64,000 bases of DNA from Saccharum officinarum (GCA_020631735.1 CM036191.1:45050562-45114561); one strand, 5' to 3'. Counted from the first letter of the stretch, positions 48,076 through 64,000 are shown. Numbers and translations are program-made. Notes: a model not told the origin generated them from the sequence alone.

Positions 48076-48420
48076 CGGATGGGAAAACCATCAATAACCC
48101 AGGGCTACAAAAAAGTGCAACCAAGAAGAGCAAAAAAGTGCACGAGTATCAGGTCGGCCGGGCTGGTGGCGCGTCGGATTGTCGAGGTCGAGAAAGAGAC
48201 CGTACGAGTACGGCGAGCACGAGTACGACGTGTCCATGGAGAAGCTCTACAAGTGCAACTACTGGGGAGACCCAGCCTACGCCAAAAAGGTCGAATTCTT
48301 CGGGCTCGGGCTTGCGCGCAACGCCGCGCTCGACAACGAGTGCGAGCGCGCTGTACCGGGCGTTCGAGGTCCAGTACCCAAACCGTACGAAGCACACGGA
48401 TATGAGTAGCTAGCTTTTCC
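48076..48420 (+). pseudogene. Unidentified protein-coding fragment, frameshifted
   Basis: The plus frame 48179-48409 reads SRSRKRPYEYGEHEYDVSME then KLYKCNYWGDPAYAKKVEFF and GLGLARNAALDNECER. At about 48350 the sensible continuation (ALYRAFEVQYPNRTKHTDMS) lies in the frame of 48138-48413. Codon-like GC3 bias and the aromatic-rich wording suggest a genuine gene remnant with one indel. I do not recognise the family. Confidence 0.45.
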
Positions 48421-49383
48421 TTTTCTTTCTTTTTTCTTTCTTTCTTTAGCCTTTGATTGAGAGAGGAAGCTGGTTTTAGTCCAGTCCAGGTCTTATATTT
48501 TGAAAATTGTGGATCGTTCTAAAAAAATCATTCTTATTTTTCTCCTAAAAAAACTAGCATTGTATTTGTATTCTCGACCAGTGTTGTCCTCTATATCGAT
48601 AACCTCAAGTCCGTAGTAGTCATATTATAGACGGTAGAAAGCATGCATGGAGATAACATCGAGTCTGTAGTCAATAATACTTCTACAGATGAACGAACAA
48701 AAAAAAAAAACACTACGAAAACATGTTCATGCCTTGATGCTGAATGGATAAAAACGATTTCTCTGGCCGGTTTAGCATCAGAACTCGTTGCTACTCTTTG
48801 GTAGTTGGCCTGTAGTGTATGATCTAAAACGACACATTTGTAGCAACCACAAACTTGGAACTTGCCGCTCCGGAACCCAGCAAGTATATGATCTAAATCA
48901 TCAAACACACATAGATCACTAAAAAGATTAACAAACAAAATCTAACACTGAGTTACCGTTGATAGCGTTAAATTATAAAGAATGAAATTCAACAAGGTTC
49001 AATGTCGACGAGTCCCTAAATCAGACAGCTCAGCACAGATCACTAAAAAAGATAAACAAACAAAATCTAAAACTGAGTTATACCAGGTGATACCGTTAAA
49101 TTAAAACGGTAATGCTTTGACTCTTAGGCGTCGAACGGACACTCGAGTCTGTGGATTGCCATCGGCGCCACCGCGTCCAATGCCTTGCCCGTGCCGTGTC
49201 TAGCCTTCGCGCGCCGCTGCTCCCATGCGACCCATGCCTGCTCCCATGTGACCCCGCACCCCACTGGAGACGACGATGACGACGATTTTAGGGTTCTGGC
49301 AATGGCCTCCCTCACCGCCTCTCCCCCTCTTTCTTCTCTAACCCGGTGGCGTTATAAAAGAGGTTGGCCTGCCAGGCGGTGGG
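48421..49383. other. Contig end with LTR-promoter-like sequence
   Basis: Mostly AT-rich, with a repeated block GATCACTAAAAAGATTAACA (48916 and about 49038). The last 250 bases are GC-rich, with GTTATAAAAG at 49351-49360, a good TATA box that resembles another LTR promoter. A 63-codon minus frame (49315-49124) has no recognisable domain. Confidence 0.4.
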
Positions 49384-49483
49384 NNNNNNNNNNNNNNNNN
49401 NNNNNNNNNNNNNNNNNNNNNNNNNNNNNNNNNNNNNNNNNNNNNNNNNNNNNNNNNNNNNNNNNNNNNNNNNNNNNNNNNNN
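49384..49483. other. Assembly gap (100 N)
   Basis: Exactly 100 N. The near-identical second copy of 31556-46158 begins 24 bases after it. Confidence 0.99.
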
Positions 49484-50744
49484 GCAAATCGCTCGAATCC
49501 AGTAGTGGAATTAGTACTGCACGCTTCTCTTAATGCACAAAAAAAGCACCCACATTAGGAATATTCCTTGGCTTTCTTGATGAATTTAGCTCAAAATCTT
49601 AATGGAAAACATTGATTGGAGCCTGACAAAACACCTACGAACCAAACGTTGTGTATTCTTTTATAAAGAAGAAACTGGATGTATTGATTCAAAAAAAAAA
49701 AGAAAGGGATGTATTAAACTACGTACTATATATAGATATGACCAAAAATAGGAACGCATCCAACTACTCACGTCCATGTCCATGTAAAAATTCCTTTGAG
49801 CCTCAGGTGGTCGCAGATAGCACAGCAGACAGCACAGATTGGATTAGGCGATACATCTAGGGCCCGCTAGCAAATAAAAGGTCCAACAAATCCCAATCGT
49901 CTAGCACCATCTCCCAGTTCTGTCCTGCCGCCACTTCCACCGCCGACGCCGCTTCTCATGTCCCCGGCCTTCCTCCGCCGAGATCGGGCCCTAGGTGCTT
50001 GCATCGACTTCTCCTCCAACTGAATAAACGTCATAGCATTCAAATTCGTTAGATGAGGGTACTACAGCAATGGTAGAGAGAAAACCAACGGGCTTGTTGA
50101 GGAAGGGCAGGACGCCGATATCTCGCCGGTGACGGCTCTTAGTCATGCGTTCAGAGATGATTCAATGTCATCTTTTTGCGAGCCACTTTTTTGCGAGCCA
50201 CTTTTTTTTATTGCGAGCCACACCAGAGAGAAAACCAATGATTATTTTGTGTTGGGCTATTTTCGGTTCTCATATCTAGTTTTTTGCGAGCCACTTTTTT
50301 TATTCTAGCTTATTTTTTTCTCTTTCGGGATAACGGGCGTGTGGATAGTGAAAGGGCGGGGAGATAGTCTCACTTACATATATATAAGTGGAAGTAATAA
50401 GCTAGAACACAAAATGGCAGAAATCAAGTTTGAAAAAATAGTAGAGAGAAAATATTTAATAAATAATCATTGGTTGGAATAAAAAAAGCTTTGAAATTAA
50501 GCAACTTTATATTAACACATTTAAAACTTTGTGCTTTAAATTTAAAACTTTGTGCTTTAAATTCAAAACATTATTTTTAAAATTCAGAAACTTTATACTA
50601 GCACATCAAAAACTTTGTATTTCAAGATTTTTAAACTTTACATTTTAAATTCAGGAACTAAATACTAGCACATTTAAACTTCATACTCTAAGATCTAAAA
50701 ACTTTATAATTTCAAACTTTATTTTTACAATTGAGGAACTTATC

Positions 50745-53182
50745 CAAGTAAGAAAAATAAACAAGCGTAAGTACATCTCGTACTCAACAAGTGTAACATG
50801 GGGTTCATGAGGCTCAAGGCATGACATTGGTTTATCAGCATGTAGCTTTTATTTAGCATAGTTTTAGCATTTCAATAATATCAAAATGTCTCAATGCAAA
50901 CAATAAACATATGATCCATGTGAAATGATTAACGAATAGCAAAAACATATTCATTATTAATGATCAACTATTCCATAAGGGTCCAAGGCCACTCGTGACC
51001 GTGAGCACGGCTGATATACCAGTTTTACACTCTGCAGAGGTTGTATACTTTCACTGTGAGTCGTGTTGCCCATATGCCCGGGTTAATTACTCCCAAAACA
51101 CTTCTAAGGTGAGCAGGCAGGGGAACACTATGAAGTCTTTCGAAGGTTCGTCTAACAAGTTAGGGCCATTAGATTCACTCGGCAAACAGATGTAGAGTCT
51201 CCCTTCCAAATAGCACAATAACACGCAGCCTATATACATGAGGACAGAGGCCGCACTATACCCGATTCGTCAAGCCATTCTTACGTCAAAAAGGATTACC
51301 ACTAACAAGCTAGAAAAGGTCCTTCTATATGACTAAAGCCAGAGCCATATAGCCCTCACAGTTGTACTATAAGTCCTGAATGTTCGCTTACAGATAAGTC
51401 CTTAAGGAGAGTAACTAGAGCACCAAAATAACCCCATGCTCTAGTCCCCTTTAGACAGTAATAAAAAGTCATCTTTTAATGTTTATTGCATATCCCATTA
51501 ATCAAATTACATGATCATAGTCCATGTTAAGCACTAGCATTACTATTCAATGCAATATAATAGGTATCAAGGAATAAGATCAACACTAAGTCATCCTTAA
51601 CAAGGGAATATATGCATAATGATATTATTTGCTTAACGTGAATAGGACAACAAGGATAATCCTATGCTATACTTGCCTTGCTCAAACTGGTCCTGATGAT
51701 CTTGCTCATAGAAAAACTCCTAATCCCCAACGAATTGCTCATCGTCTATACTCGATCAACAATAGCAACAACATTCATCCAGAACAATCATGCATAAACA
51801 AACAAGACTATAATTAGAACAGTACACCAACAGTAATAAAATAAGATAAAAAGTCTTTAAAACGAATCTACAACTCGCTAGAATCACACAAACGCGAAGA
51901 TCACGAAAAACGGAGCTAAAACGACGAAGTTACGAATTTACGAAGATTTCCTATAGAAAAATAATTACTCTAATTCAAACTCGAAAATAAAATATCACAA
52001 ACCTACTGTACAGTACTACTAACATGTAGAGCTCGCAAATAAGAACCTAACGCAATTTGAATGGGTCAAATCGGAGTTAAAACGGAGAAGTTATGGCTAA
52101 AACTAACTCAGTGGCAAAACTGTAAATAAGTGAAAGCGTATTTCTGAATTACCGCGATCAAATACGTTTTCAACAGAATAAAACGCGATGCGGGAATGCG
52201 CCTTGGACTGCGGGTTATGTATTTAAATAGTGCAGGGACTCTTTAGCAAAACCTCCGGCCGAACCGGTATCAGCTAATCTCAGCCGTTGGATACAAAATG
52301 GATGGATCGGATCGGGAACAGCCAACGGCGGCGCTCGGCCGGAACAGAGGCCCGACGGTGAGTCCCGCGGCGGCGCCATTACCGGAGAATGCTATCTCGC
52401 GATTCAAAGCGTTACCTCGCGAAAGAAAAGCACCAGGATGAAGTGGGGAACATGGCGAGCTCACCAAGGTAGGAAACAGAGACGGAGTCGGACCGGAAAT
52501 GGCGTGGAGCTCGGGATGGCGAACGGCTACGGCTGCGGCTCCCGCGTAGCCTCCTCGGGACGAAGTCGGTCTTCCGCTTTGGTGCAATATGGAGCGGAGG
52601 GGTGCGGCATCCCGTTTTTATAACCCGGAGATGCTCTAAACAAGGAAGGGGAAGATTATGGCGGCGGATTCGATCGGTAGAAGCAAGGAAGGAAATCCGA
52701 CCGGCGTCTTGAGGAGGAAGGCGGCCCTTACTAGTGGACCCACGGTGTCAGTGACACGCGGAGAAGACAGGAGGCAGTGCACGCGCGAGCTGGGCCAACG
52801 GTGCTCGCTGGGCTCGGCCCAGACGGGACGCGGGGAAGCGGGAGACGGCCGCGCGCGCCGGAGGCAAACAGGCCGCGGCGAGGGTGGGCTGCCGACTGAG
52901 CTGGGCCGAAAGCTAGGGAGGAAAATGAAACTCCTTTTCTTTTTCCTTTTCAAATATTTCAAAGCATTTTCAAATTATTTTGAATCCTCTTTTGAATTTG
53001 AATCAAACCACTCAATACAAAATATTCAAATGCAACAACATGAGTGCACAAACATATTACTACCCTTATATTTGATTTTAAGTTAATAAAAATTATTATT
53101 ATTCTAAGTTTGTATGCCCATAAAATTGCATAAAAATCATATTTATCTATTTTTAAATTTTCCAAAATTTTAGGGTGTTACA
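50745..53182 (+). mobile_element. 5'-truncated long LTR (copy 2)
   Basis: Counterpart of 32790-35229 with the same truncation point and the same GGGTGTTACA end. Differences include one fewer GGATC unit (about 52304) and isolated SNPs. Confidence 0.75.
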
Positions 53183-53832
53183 CTCATGGGACCATAGATG
53201 ACGTGACTTCATGAGATTGCAGAGAAATATGTATTGGAGTTCTTCTATTTAGGTATAGATGACAGATGATGCATGATGTGATCATTAATTGACCATTTCA
53301 AGACGTGCATCCCTTGCGCTTGTGTGTAACATATTTGAACAACACTGGTACAAAGACATCAGGTATAGCACTGTTACTTAGAGGCCCCGTGGCATTTGCG
53401 CTTGTCAACACGGCCACAACAGCCTCACCATCAAGCACCCGCTTAACCAGTCAGCATCCTGTACGTCTACATTAGACTATGGCATTGCATCTGCACAATC
53501 AATCTTACGTTTTATGGACTCTTCTTTAAATTGTTTTCATAATATAATAATTATAATTTACTTGATAAATGCCCATACGTTGCACGAAAATATAACAATG
53601 ATATGGTAATTTAAGTACGAGTGTGTATTGTATTTATTTAAAAAATACTATGAACGTGTTAAATTTTTTTTTCTGTAGCAATCAATTAGGAGATTGGGAG
53701 GAGGGGCGCCAGATGTTGTGATGATCTCGTACACCCGTAAGTGCTTTTTGAATATATAATTAAACTGATGAGCCTAGCCCGTACGTGTCTTTGGAATTAT
53801 AAATAATGCGAGCCTGCCGACCGTCCTGACGA

Positions 53833-54042
53833 TGTTAAAGTTTAACTCCTATCACATCAATATTGTAGTAAATGCATAAAGTACTAAATGTAGACTAATT
53901 GCATGCATGTCGACACAGATTAGGAGTAATTTACGAGACGAATCTATTAAGCCTAATTAGTCTAAAATTGAAAACTTTTTGTCAAATAAGACGAAAGTGC
54001 TACAGTGTTCGTTAAACTTTAACACACAAACCAAACAAGCCC
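53833..54042. mobile_element. Tourist-like MITE lacking its left terminus (copy 2)
   Basis: Counterpart of 35893-36122, missing the left terminus and flanking TAA through a 29-bp deletion at the junction GACGA|TGTTAAAG. Confidence 0.85.
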
Positions 54043-54767
54043 TAAGTGCTTACCGTTTCCAATGTGAAGTCGAGAACTTTGCAGAGTTGACTCCGATGCG
54101 GACTCCGTAGAACTGAGCGCGATTTTGGATTTCAGACTTAGCGCGACCGGATGTGTACGTATTTGGCAGGATAGTATACGTATTTGGTACAATATTTTAG
54201 TCTTTGTGACCGGATCGTATACGTTTTTGGTACCACCACAGGTAGATGATTACTTTAGAGCTTTTTTAGGTGTAGAGAAGAGATAGAGATAGAGGTATGT
54301 TTTATAAGAAACAATCAACCTTTGCTAAAAATAATCTAAAATTACCCTAAATTTATATATAGATTACACCTTGCATTATGAAAACATTCGTTGGAATTTT
54401 AGGGTATGTTATTAAGGGGGGAAATGAGTACACAATACAATCACACGATTAAGTCGTAGCTATTCAAGTAGCCAGTATCATAAGTGCAACAGGCAACATT
54501 AATTTTTCCCATGAGATAGTCACCGATGATTCCCAAACAATAAAGAAATGAGAAATCCACGTCAATCTATTTTGCATTTAAGACCCCTTATTACATATAT
54601 GTTCCTCCAATCTCTTCTCCTGTTGTCGTGTTTTTTTCTCTAATATAAAATATTCTTTATATTCCTACTATATACAACAAATACTTGTTGAAAAGGTTTT
54701 CAAAAATATTTTTTTATATGCCAAGCAATTCCGTGGTCAGAGAAAAGGTTTCATTGAAAAATTTAGC

Positions 54768-54793
54768 TATATATATATATATATATATATATA
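54768..54793. repeat. (TA)13 microsatellite (copy 2, left array)
   Basis: Counterpart of the 65-unit array at 36849-36978. Confidence 0.95.
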
Positions 54794-56636
<1,843 letters not shown>

Positions 56637-57980
56637 CCCATCGTACTCCCAAATTAAAGCCCTGGCTTGTGGCTTCGCGCGCCCCGGACCCGGAGGGCGG
56701 GCATGTCCGCATCTTCGAGGTGTCCAGTCCAGTCCTCTCCTCTCTAGCTATCTAGGAGTAGCTCGGGTTGCGATCGCGACAGCCGACAGAAAGCGGGCAT
56801 CTCGTAGGTATCCTCCGCACGTTGTGGCCTTGTGGGGGTGCGTATACGTACGTCCTCTTCCTCTACTGCAGGAGCAGGATGCCGAACTGCCGATGATGCC
56901 ATTGGAGGCTGGAGCTACAGCCACGCACGTCCTCTTCCCGGACGCTTTCTTCGGCCAGACGATCGATGCGTACAAAAGGGGAATACGAAGGCCGGCGACA
57001 CTGACAGCGAATGCATGGGATTACTGTTTGCATGCAGAGTTTAGTGAGCAAAAGCAATGGCGCCACCGCCACGTCTTCTCAATCAGTTCCTTGCTGTGCT
57101 GGTGCTGCTCTTCCATGCAACTCGTCATCACCACCATGCACATGTCCGTGGCGAACACCGCGTAGGTACTTCATACATACGTGCCCGGCCGTGCCCCTCT
57201 CTCTCTCTCTCCTCTCCCGTGCTACTTTAATTTTCGCGCGCCCAGGTGGCCGGCTGGCGAGGCCGTCGATTGCATACTCTCACCTTCAACTTTACACCAG
57301 TGTTTGTATGGATGCCGCCGCAGGGATCGGTGGCGGCGAGATGCAGCACCACGCGGTGGCCCGATGGTGGTCTAGGACCGTCGTCGGAAGAGGCTGCGGC
57401 AGCCATGGGCAGGGCCGCGGCCGGGGACACGGCACAGGGGAAGGCCATGGCACGGGGCGACGCCGTTCTACCCTCGCACGGTCACCACTGGAGCAGCACC
57501 GCGGCTGCGACGGGCCGGCTGGCCGCTCGCGCCCTGCTGCACGTCGTGGTGGATTAGGGTGGAATTTAGTTTATGTTCCGCTCCAATCCATCCCAACACA
57601 CAAGGCCTAAACGTCGCGAGCACCGACGGAGGGTGAAGCAGAACCAAAGGGGGGGGGGCAATTTTGATAAACATATAGTAAAAAAATTGCTAAGACAAGA
57701 AATATGCAACTAATATAGAGAGAGAAAGGTGTGCTTTAATCCTTACATGCATGATGATATGCATATGCATTGATCAAGTAACATGCATGTATTAAAAATT
57801 TCACATAGCAAGGGGGGGCCGGAGCCAGTTTGACCTCTGCTAGGCTCCGTCCCTGGTCGCGAGGATCCTAGATGACGGCATTATCTGTTTCGGGTGTCAT
57901 GGGGAGCCTGGACGGGGTTTGGGGAGCATGCGGGATCGGGCGGGGTTAACGTGCAGACGATAAGATTGTTTTTAGGTGGT

Positions 57981-58013
57981 ACTAGCAAAAGTGCCCGTGC
58001 TTGCAACGGGAGA
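57981..58013 (-). mobile_element. Helitron-type 3' end (minus, copy 2)
   Basis: Same ACTAGCAAAAGTGCCCGTGC tail as 40143. Confidence 0.6.
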
Positions 58014-60729
58014 AAAAACTACACGTTCATGCGAAACGACAACGTAAATAGTACATATCTATGTATGTTTTATTCTTCTTATAAAATTTCAAATCTACAT
58101 GATAACCATGACATTCATATTATAAGCTTGAGACATAATAGTCAACTTAAATATAAGAAGCAAAACTCATATAAGCGAAACTCATAATATAAACCATTTG
58201 TGCACATAATATTTGCTCTGTTACCGGGTCCGTCATCAGCACTAGTGTGATCGGGCACTGCAGCGCCTCTAGGTTGACCCCTGTCACACATAACTAACAG
58301 AACACACATAATCAATAAGAGTACAAAACTGGGGCATCAGTCAAAAAAAAAAGATTAGGTACAAATACATTTTTTTTGTTCACACTTCATGTCTTTGATG
58401 TAGCACTTTAGCCCATCTTTTGATGGTAGGACTAAACAAATGTGATCCCTTACCAAATTAACCTACCTCATGTTACGTTTTTAGTTACCACATTTGTGTA
58501 TCACCAATGCATTCTGATGAGTAACAACACATCTGCTGAGTCATGTGATCAACTTGAGCTTTCCTCTGATATGTTATTCAGATGAAGTTTCAGTGTCAAC
58601 CATAGGGAACTCAGTGAAACTTATGATAGTTGGGTCAGTCTGAGATGAATGTTACAATTAAAGTCTGCTTCGAGTTGTCGATCAGTAAGAAAATTGTCTC
58701 TTTGCATTCCTGCTTCGGTGTAAATTGGCCCATTCTTGCTTTGATATCCTTTAACCTTAGTAGATGTTTTCTTTTTCAACCATGAACAACACTTGAAATT
58801 CTCTCTAGTCTACAAGAATTATGCAAGATTCATCAAGAATAGTTGAATGTTCATCGGTTCAACAAACTGAATCTAAGCAAGCAATTAAACACCCCCAAGC
58901 ATGACTGGCAAAAATAGTCATCAGCATTGACCAGACAATAATCAGCTCAATTGGACAATAATCAGCTTGATTGGAACACATCCTTCAGGGCAACATGGAG
59001 AATAAAAAATATTAGGCTTCTGGCAGAGCACATAAAATTGACAAGTGCACATAACCAGAAGATCAATAAACACCACTAACCAATCAATCAATAAAAAGTA
59101 ATTTTAAAAGAGAGCAATATTGCTCCCATTTATAACTGACTACTGTATCAAAGGTATGCACTATTAAAAACCATCAAGAAGTATTTGTATATTATGACTG
59201 AGCCAAGCTAAAAAGTTACCTATATGTCATCCAAGCATCTTGAATTCTAGAACACACATTATACAGATTTCCTTTGCCATTGAATATCACCTTACCTCAT
59301 ATATCCAACATCCTTGTTGTGGAATTATCCAACATTCTTATTGCCCTATGGGCATACCTCAAGATCCAGCAATTAGCAAGCTGCACAATTACTCATTTAG
59401 CATCAGTAGAAGAGTACAAGATAAAAAAAAGAGAACTTGTATACCAAATATTTCGCAACAGTAATTAGCAAACTCGAATTCTCCATATGAATGTTTTACA
59501 AAATTTTTCTCAGCAACAAGTAGCAAACTTGATTTCTTCATATGAAACAAATTTACTTTTAGACCTCAGAGCAAAGATTAATGAAACTGTTAGTCTAAAC
59601 TGAAGAGAAACAGAATCTAAACTGACTGAAAAATAGAGTAATAACCTGAAGCAACTGGCATGTATGACATCCTCACGCAACCAAATTCAGAAGTTTCGAA
59701 TCCATGTGTGGGCATGGCTGGAAATCAAAAGCTAGAAACTCAACCGACCTAGTAGAGTCTCCAACTCAGTGATCTCCTGGACGTGTGGTGGCGTCACGTG
59801 ACTATAGCCGCTGGTGATGAAAATGGTGCTGGAGGCTTCGACGGTGGGCAGGGATGGAGCTGGATGCCGTTATCATCATAAGCAGCAGTTCATGGTGCAC
59901 GCTCAGACTAGTGTGTGATAAGATCATCGAAGGCGGGCAGGTCATCGGTGTTCCATTGTCAGCATTGCTGCTGCCTGTAACAGAGTATTTTTGCAGTAGT
60001 ATGATGTGTTAAAGTGTCAGCAATTATATTAAAGCATCAAAACAAACATCTATCAAGGAACATATCTTTGCATCTATCCTTGAAATGAGCACCAACCAAA
60101 ACACTTTAATCCATGGTCCTCCCCTGCTCCAGTAATTCGCAACATTTGTCCACTTGGCTGGAGAAAGATAAAATTATAAGAAATGTGCTAAACTCCCCAA
60201 AGCAATATACAGAGATGACTCCTTCCCCTGACATAATTGAGATTCTTGTAGATTTCATTGGATCAGTCCTACATAGAATATGGCACTCATGGAAGCACTT
60301 ACATAATCTATACCGTAAACAGGTGGCCGATAATAATGTACTGACCTGGTAAGGAGGGCACTGAAATCTCACCTCCTGAAGCAACAACAAAAACTATAGT
60401 AAGGAGAAGATATAAAAAGTTTTAAACCCAAGTTACTTGAGTGAAATCGATAAGCGAAAACACCAAGCCATTAGTCTGGTCAATCATAAGGAGAGGATGT
60501 GAGTGATAGTAACATTTTTGCTTTCTTTATATAGTTCATCGTATGTAGCCAAGGTTTGAGTCAGCTAAGCTCATTTTCCCACTTGTCCAGCACAGCAAGA
60601 GAACGAATTTCTAGTGGTGGGATAAAATCATAGCTGATCCCCCATGGTGCATGTAGCATGAGACAAGCCCCACAAATAATTAGGGCTGGCTGAAGCAATA
60701 ATGCTTTTCATACACCTAACCATAAGATG

Positions 60730-61055
60730 TTTGATTTGAAGCTGTGCTGTCTAGGGAGTATGTTTCTATCATTGTGAAACCACACAGCACTTTACAATTT
60801 TGTTGAAGTCACAATTTTGCTAGAAGTAGCAAAATTGAAGTTAGGCCACATGCCCACACTGCATATTCGCTTCAGTGGGTGCATTTTCATAACGTGTATA
60901 TGCTTCACCCATCCATTGCAGATAGCACGGAACATGACAACTAATGAGGTAGCGAATCAATCTCGCTACACATATCTTCGAGGGCCTGACGGGCGTTTCA
61001 GAAATCCTTACAGTCGCGGTTGCCAGAGGAACTGCACTGATTTTCTTATCAATGG
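60730..61055 (+). pseudogene. Acyltransferase exon 13 fragment (copy 2)
   Basis: Third occurrence of this exon in the window. It has the same Arg to Gln change as 42893-43218 and is interrupted at the same AATGG (61051-61055). Confidence 0.92.
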
Positions 61056-64000
61056 TGTCACACCCGGTTTTCCAAACAACAAAACCAGGCTCGTTATATA
61101 TGTGCCCAGGAAGTCCACCCATATAACACCAGAATAAAAATATCAAAACAATGTTTATATAAAGCGGGAAACATACTATATTAACACTTACAACTATCAG
61201 AGTGTCGCGGAACGGTCACTAATCTTTTCTTCAGGCTCCAACGTCACAGGGATGGCTGATTGGGGGCTCCGTATGCCAAGCACTTCTTATAGACTTCTGG
61301 AAACTCCACTACACATTTATTCTTCTTCTAAGCAGCACCTTACTACACACTGGAGTGTGGTGGAAATAGCAAGAGTGAGTCCATGTTGAACTCAGCAAAT
61401 ATAACACGGGGTTCATGAGGCTAAGAAAGGCTGACACTGGTTAAACTGTGATTAGCTTTTAGTGAGTCATCTTTTTAGAATTTGAGTAGCAACAAACTAC
61501 GTAAGCCTAAATAACCTCATGATCATGTAAACGAGAATAAAGTATAGCAAGAAACAATAATCATCAGTGAGCTTTAATATCATCAGTATTATCATTACCA
61601 TCAGTGTTCATCATTTATTCTGTAAGGGTCCAAGGCCACTCGTGACCGTGAGCACGGCTGTTATAACAGTTTTACACTCTGCAGAGGTTGTACACTTTCA
61701 CCATGAGTCGTGAGTTACCCTTTTGCCCGAGGTGATTAGCCTCTTGACCCACTTCCAAAGAAGGTCGATAGGGTTCACTGTGAAGTCTTTCAAAGGTTCG
61801 TCTAACAAGCTAGGGCCGCTAGATTTCATCAGTCAGTCTGTGTGATACAACTACGCAGGGATCCACAGTCTGCTTTTCCCCATTTACGCCACAAGGGTAA
61901 CCTCTAACAAGCTAGAAAAGGTCCTCATACTTGACTAAAGCCAGAGCCATATAGCCCTCATGGTTGTATTGTAAGTCCCGGATGTTCGCTTACAGATAAG
62001 TCCTTAAGGAGAGAAACTAGAGTACCATAAAAACAGCCCAATGCTCTAGCCCTCTTGAGCCATGTTTCTATAAAGCATCTTTTAAACGTTTATTGCATAT
62101 ACCATTAGTTAAGTTACAGATCATGGTTATTTATCTTGAGCACTAACATAAATACTACCCAATGCAATGTTCCACCGGTGTCAAGGTACAAGATACAAAA
62201 GCTAAGATATCCTTAGGTGTAACAAGGTAGACACATGCACATGAATTAAGTGTATTAAAGGTGAATAGGAAACAAGGATGACCCCATGCTATACTCGCCT
62301 TAGAACTTGCTTTATGCCCAAAGCAACTTGCTCTGAAAAACCTCAACTTAATCTTTTATTTGCAACTTCTGGCACTCAGCTTCTGGTCTTCATCTTCGGA
62401 TCTTCGGCGCTCACGGATAGTCTTTCTTCTACTCGTAGATCATAGCAACCCAGCACACTAACAGACATACAAGCAAACAAATAGGGACAACTAAGAACAA
62501 TACACCACACAAGAGAAAACAGCGTACTAAAAGAGAACTACCGGCTACGGTCACGAGAACATAAGAAACGCCGATAATGGAACTATGATGGAAAAGAAAC
62601 GACTACCGAGAGTTTATATTATAAAAGAAACAATTACACGCTTAATTATCTTAATTGAATAAAAACCACGTGATAGTTATTAACTCAGATTACTTAAATT
62701 ATATTCTAATTCCAAGCTGAGTTAAGACCAATCTTGTTTTATAAATATTGCCGTAGGGATTAAGCAAGTTCAATTTAAAGTTCGCAATATGAAAAGGAAC
62801 ACGTGCATACTTAATAGTGCCTAATATATACAACTTGTTTAAACTAAGTAATAATAAATTAAGAATGCATTTATGTAGCAATTAATCATATTAATCACAT
62901 TATCATTGATATAGGAAAAGCTGACGTAAAAGCATGGATTGTTATTCACGTTAAGGGGTAAAAAAAGAGCTCTGAATGACATCATATGAATAGATAATGT
63001 ATTAAACTTGCATGAAGCCAGAACGTAACAGGTAGCTTAACTGCAAACACATTGATGCTTACTGTTGGCGGGCTTTGAACATTGATGAACTTGTAGAGAG
63101 CAGGGAACTTGGCCTACATGCATGTGCTGACGTGAATAGCAACATATCCGGTTTTCTGGCTGATTGGAACACAGGCTATAGGACACGGCAGGCAGCAAAC
63201 GACGCTGGCTACTTCACCGGCTCGAGCAGTACAAGCATGGCCATGGCGACCATGGAAGGCCGGTACAGCTGTGGCATGTCGGCGGGCTGCGCCACATATG
63301 GTCGGCAACTGCTAATCGATAGGATGCAGGACACGTTATAAAAACAGATAGCATACTTGGCTTATGGCATGATGTAGACGATAGATGAAATATAGGGACT
63401 AAGACATGATGGAGGTGCTCACCGGTGGTCAGCTGCCGATGGCGTTGACAGGCCTGCTCATCTAGATGAGAAGTCCTCCAGCGACGAATCAACATGTGAG
63501 TCTGAGGAAAACTTGGACGATGGTTAATCTATTCTGGTTGGTCGATGGCGGAGCAGACGAGATGGGCGACAATCTGATGAAGTTTGTAGTGGTGGCGGTT
63601 GCCTCCTGTAGAACTCGGTGCGGCGCAAGGGATGGACATATGAACAGATCACGGCGGCGGCATACATGCGATGCTGTGGTGGATGGTCGGCGGCACCAGC
63701 TCATACAATCGGTGAGGCACCATGTGACCGCTGGCAAGCAAATAGCAGATTACTGGGAACAATGACTCGATCGGACAAGGCCAACCATGTGGGAGATCGA
63801 CTCATTGACAGGAACATGGCAGGCGGCCGTGCTTGCTGCCGAGGAGAGGCCGGCATGGCGTATGAGCGACAGGCTAGCGGCGGCAACAAAGCATGGCAGG
63901 GAAACTCGGAAGTTGCAGGTCGACGGCGGCGCGGCAGGGCTGCATGGGATTTGATCGATTGGCTTATGGGTTCTCCAGGTATTAAAGAAATACATGAAGC
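61056..64000 (+). mobile_element. Solo long LTR (copy 2), cut by window end
   Basis: Starts TGTCACACCCGG at the identical insertion point as 43219 and aligns with it to the end of the window. A few SNPs and one-base indels (for example extra C near 62160) separate the two. Confidence 0.85.

Overview
The window is nuclear DNA from a grass. Codon bias, GC-rich first exons, Stowaway- and Tourist-like MITEs, an Athila-like Ty3/gypsy relic and a grass-type LINE all fit a panicoid, probably Andropogoneae, genome; the species call is inference. It holds two recognisable host genes in about 17 kb, and the rest is transposable-element DNA. There are two 100-base N runs (3890-3989 and 49384-49483), so the window joins three contigs. 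I saw no tRNA, rRNA or CRISPR array.

Layout. 1-2170 is a decayed Athila-like Ty3/gypsy pol; 2880-3300 is a decayed gag-like fragment. 4168-7485 (minus) is a nine-exon Maf-family nucleotide pyrophosphatase gene that carries two coding frameshifts and a lost splice acceptor, so it reads as a pseudogene. 10751-16659 (plus) is an intact 13-exon ankyrin-DHHC protein S-acyltransferase gene of the TIP1/At2g14255 type. 17.2-23.6 kb is MITEs, Helitron-type 3' ends, a tRNA-like tandem repeat and GC-rich non-coding DNA. 23664-30655 (minus) is a near full-length L1-type LINE with a 10-bp target-site duplication. 31.4-49.4 kb contains Helitron ends, two related long LTRs, an unusual 1.75-kb element lying between two (TA)n arrays and bounded by palindromic inverted repeats, and a displaced copy of the 3' end of the acyltransferase gene. 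That copy is split by a 4153-bp solo LTR flanked by AATGG.

The largest feature is a near-identical direct copy: 31556-46158 recurs at 49508-64000, beginning 24 bases after the second N gap. It is either a very recent tandem segmental duplication or an unmerged second haplotype placed in tandem by scaffolding. The position of the gap makes the second reading at least as likely. Everything listed in 31.5-46.2 kb therefore appears twice, with small differences in SNPs, TA-array lengths and one 29-bp deletion.

The two host genes are transcribed away from each other from a shared 3.3-kb intergenic region, but nothing in the sequence links their functions. The most unusual structures are the (TA)n-bounded palindromic-TIR element, the LTR-split gene copy and the gap-linked 14.5-kb duplication.
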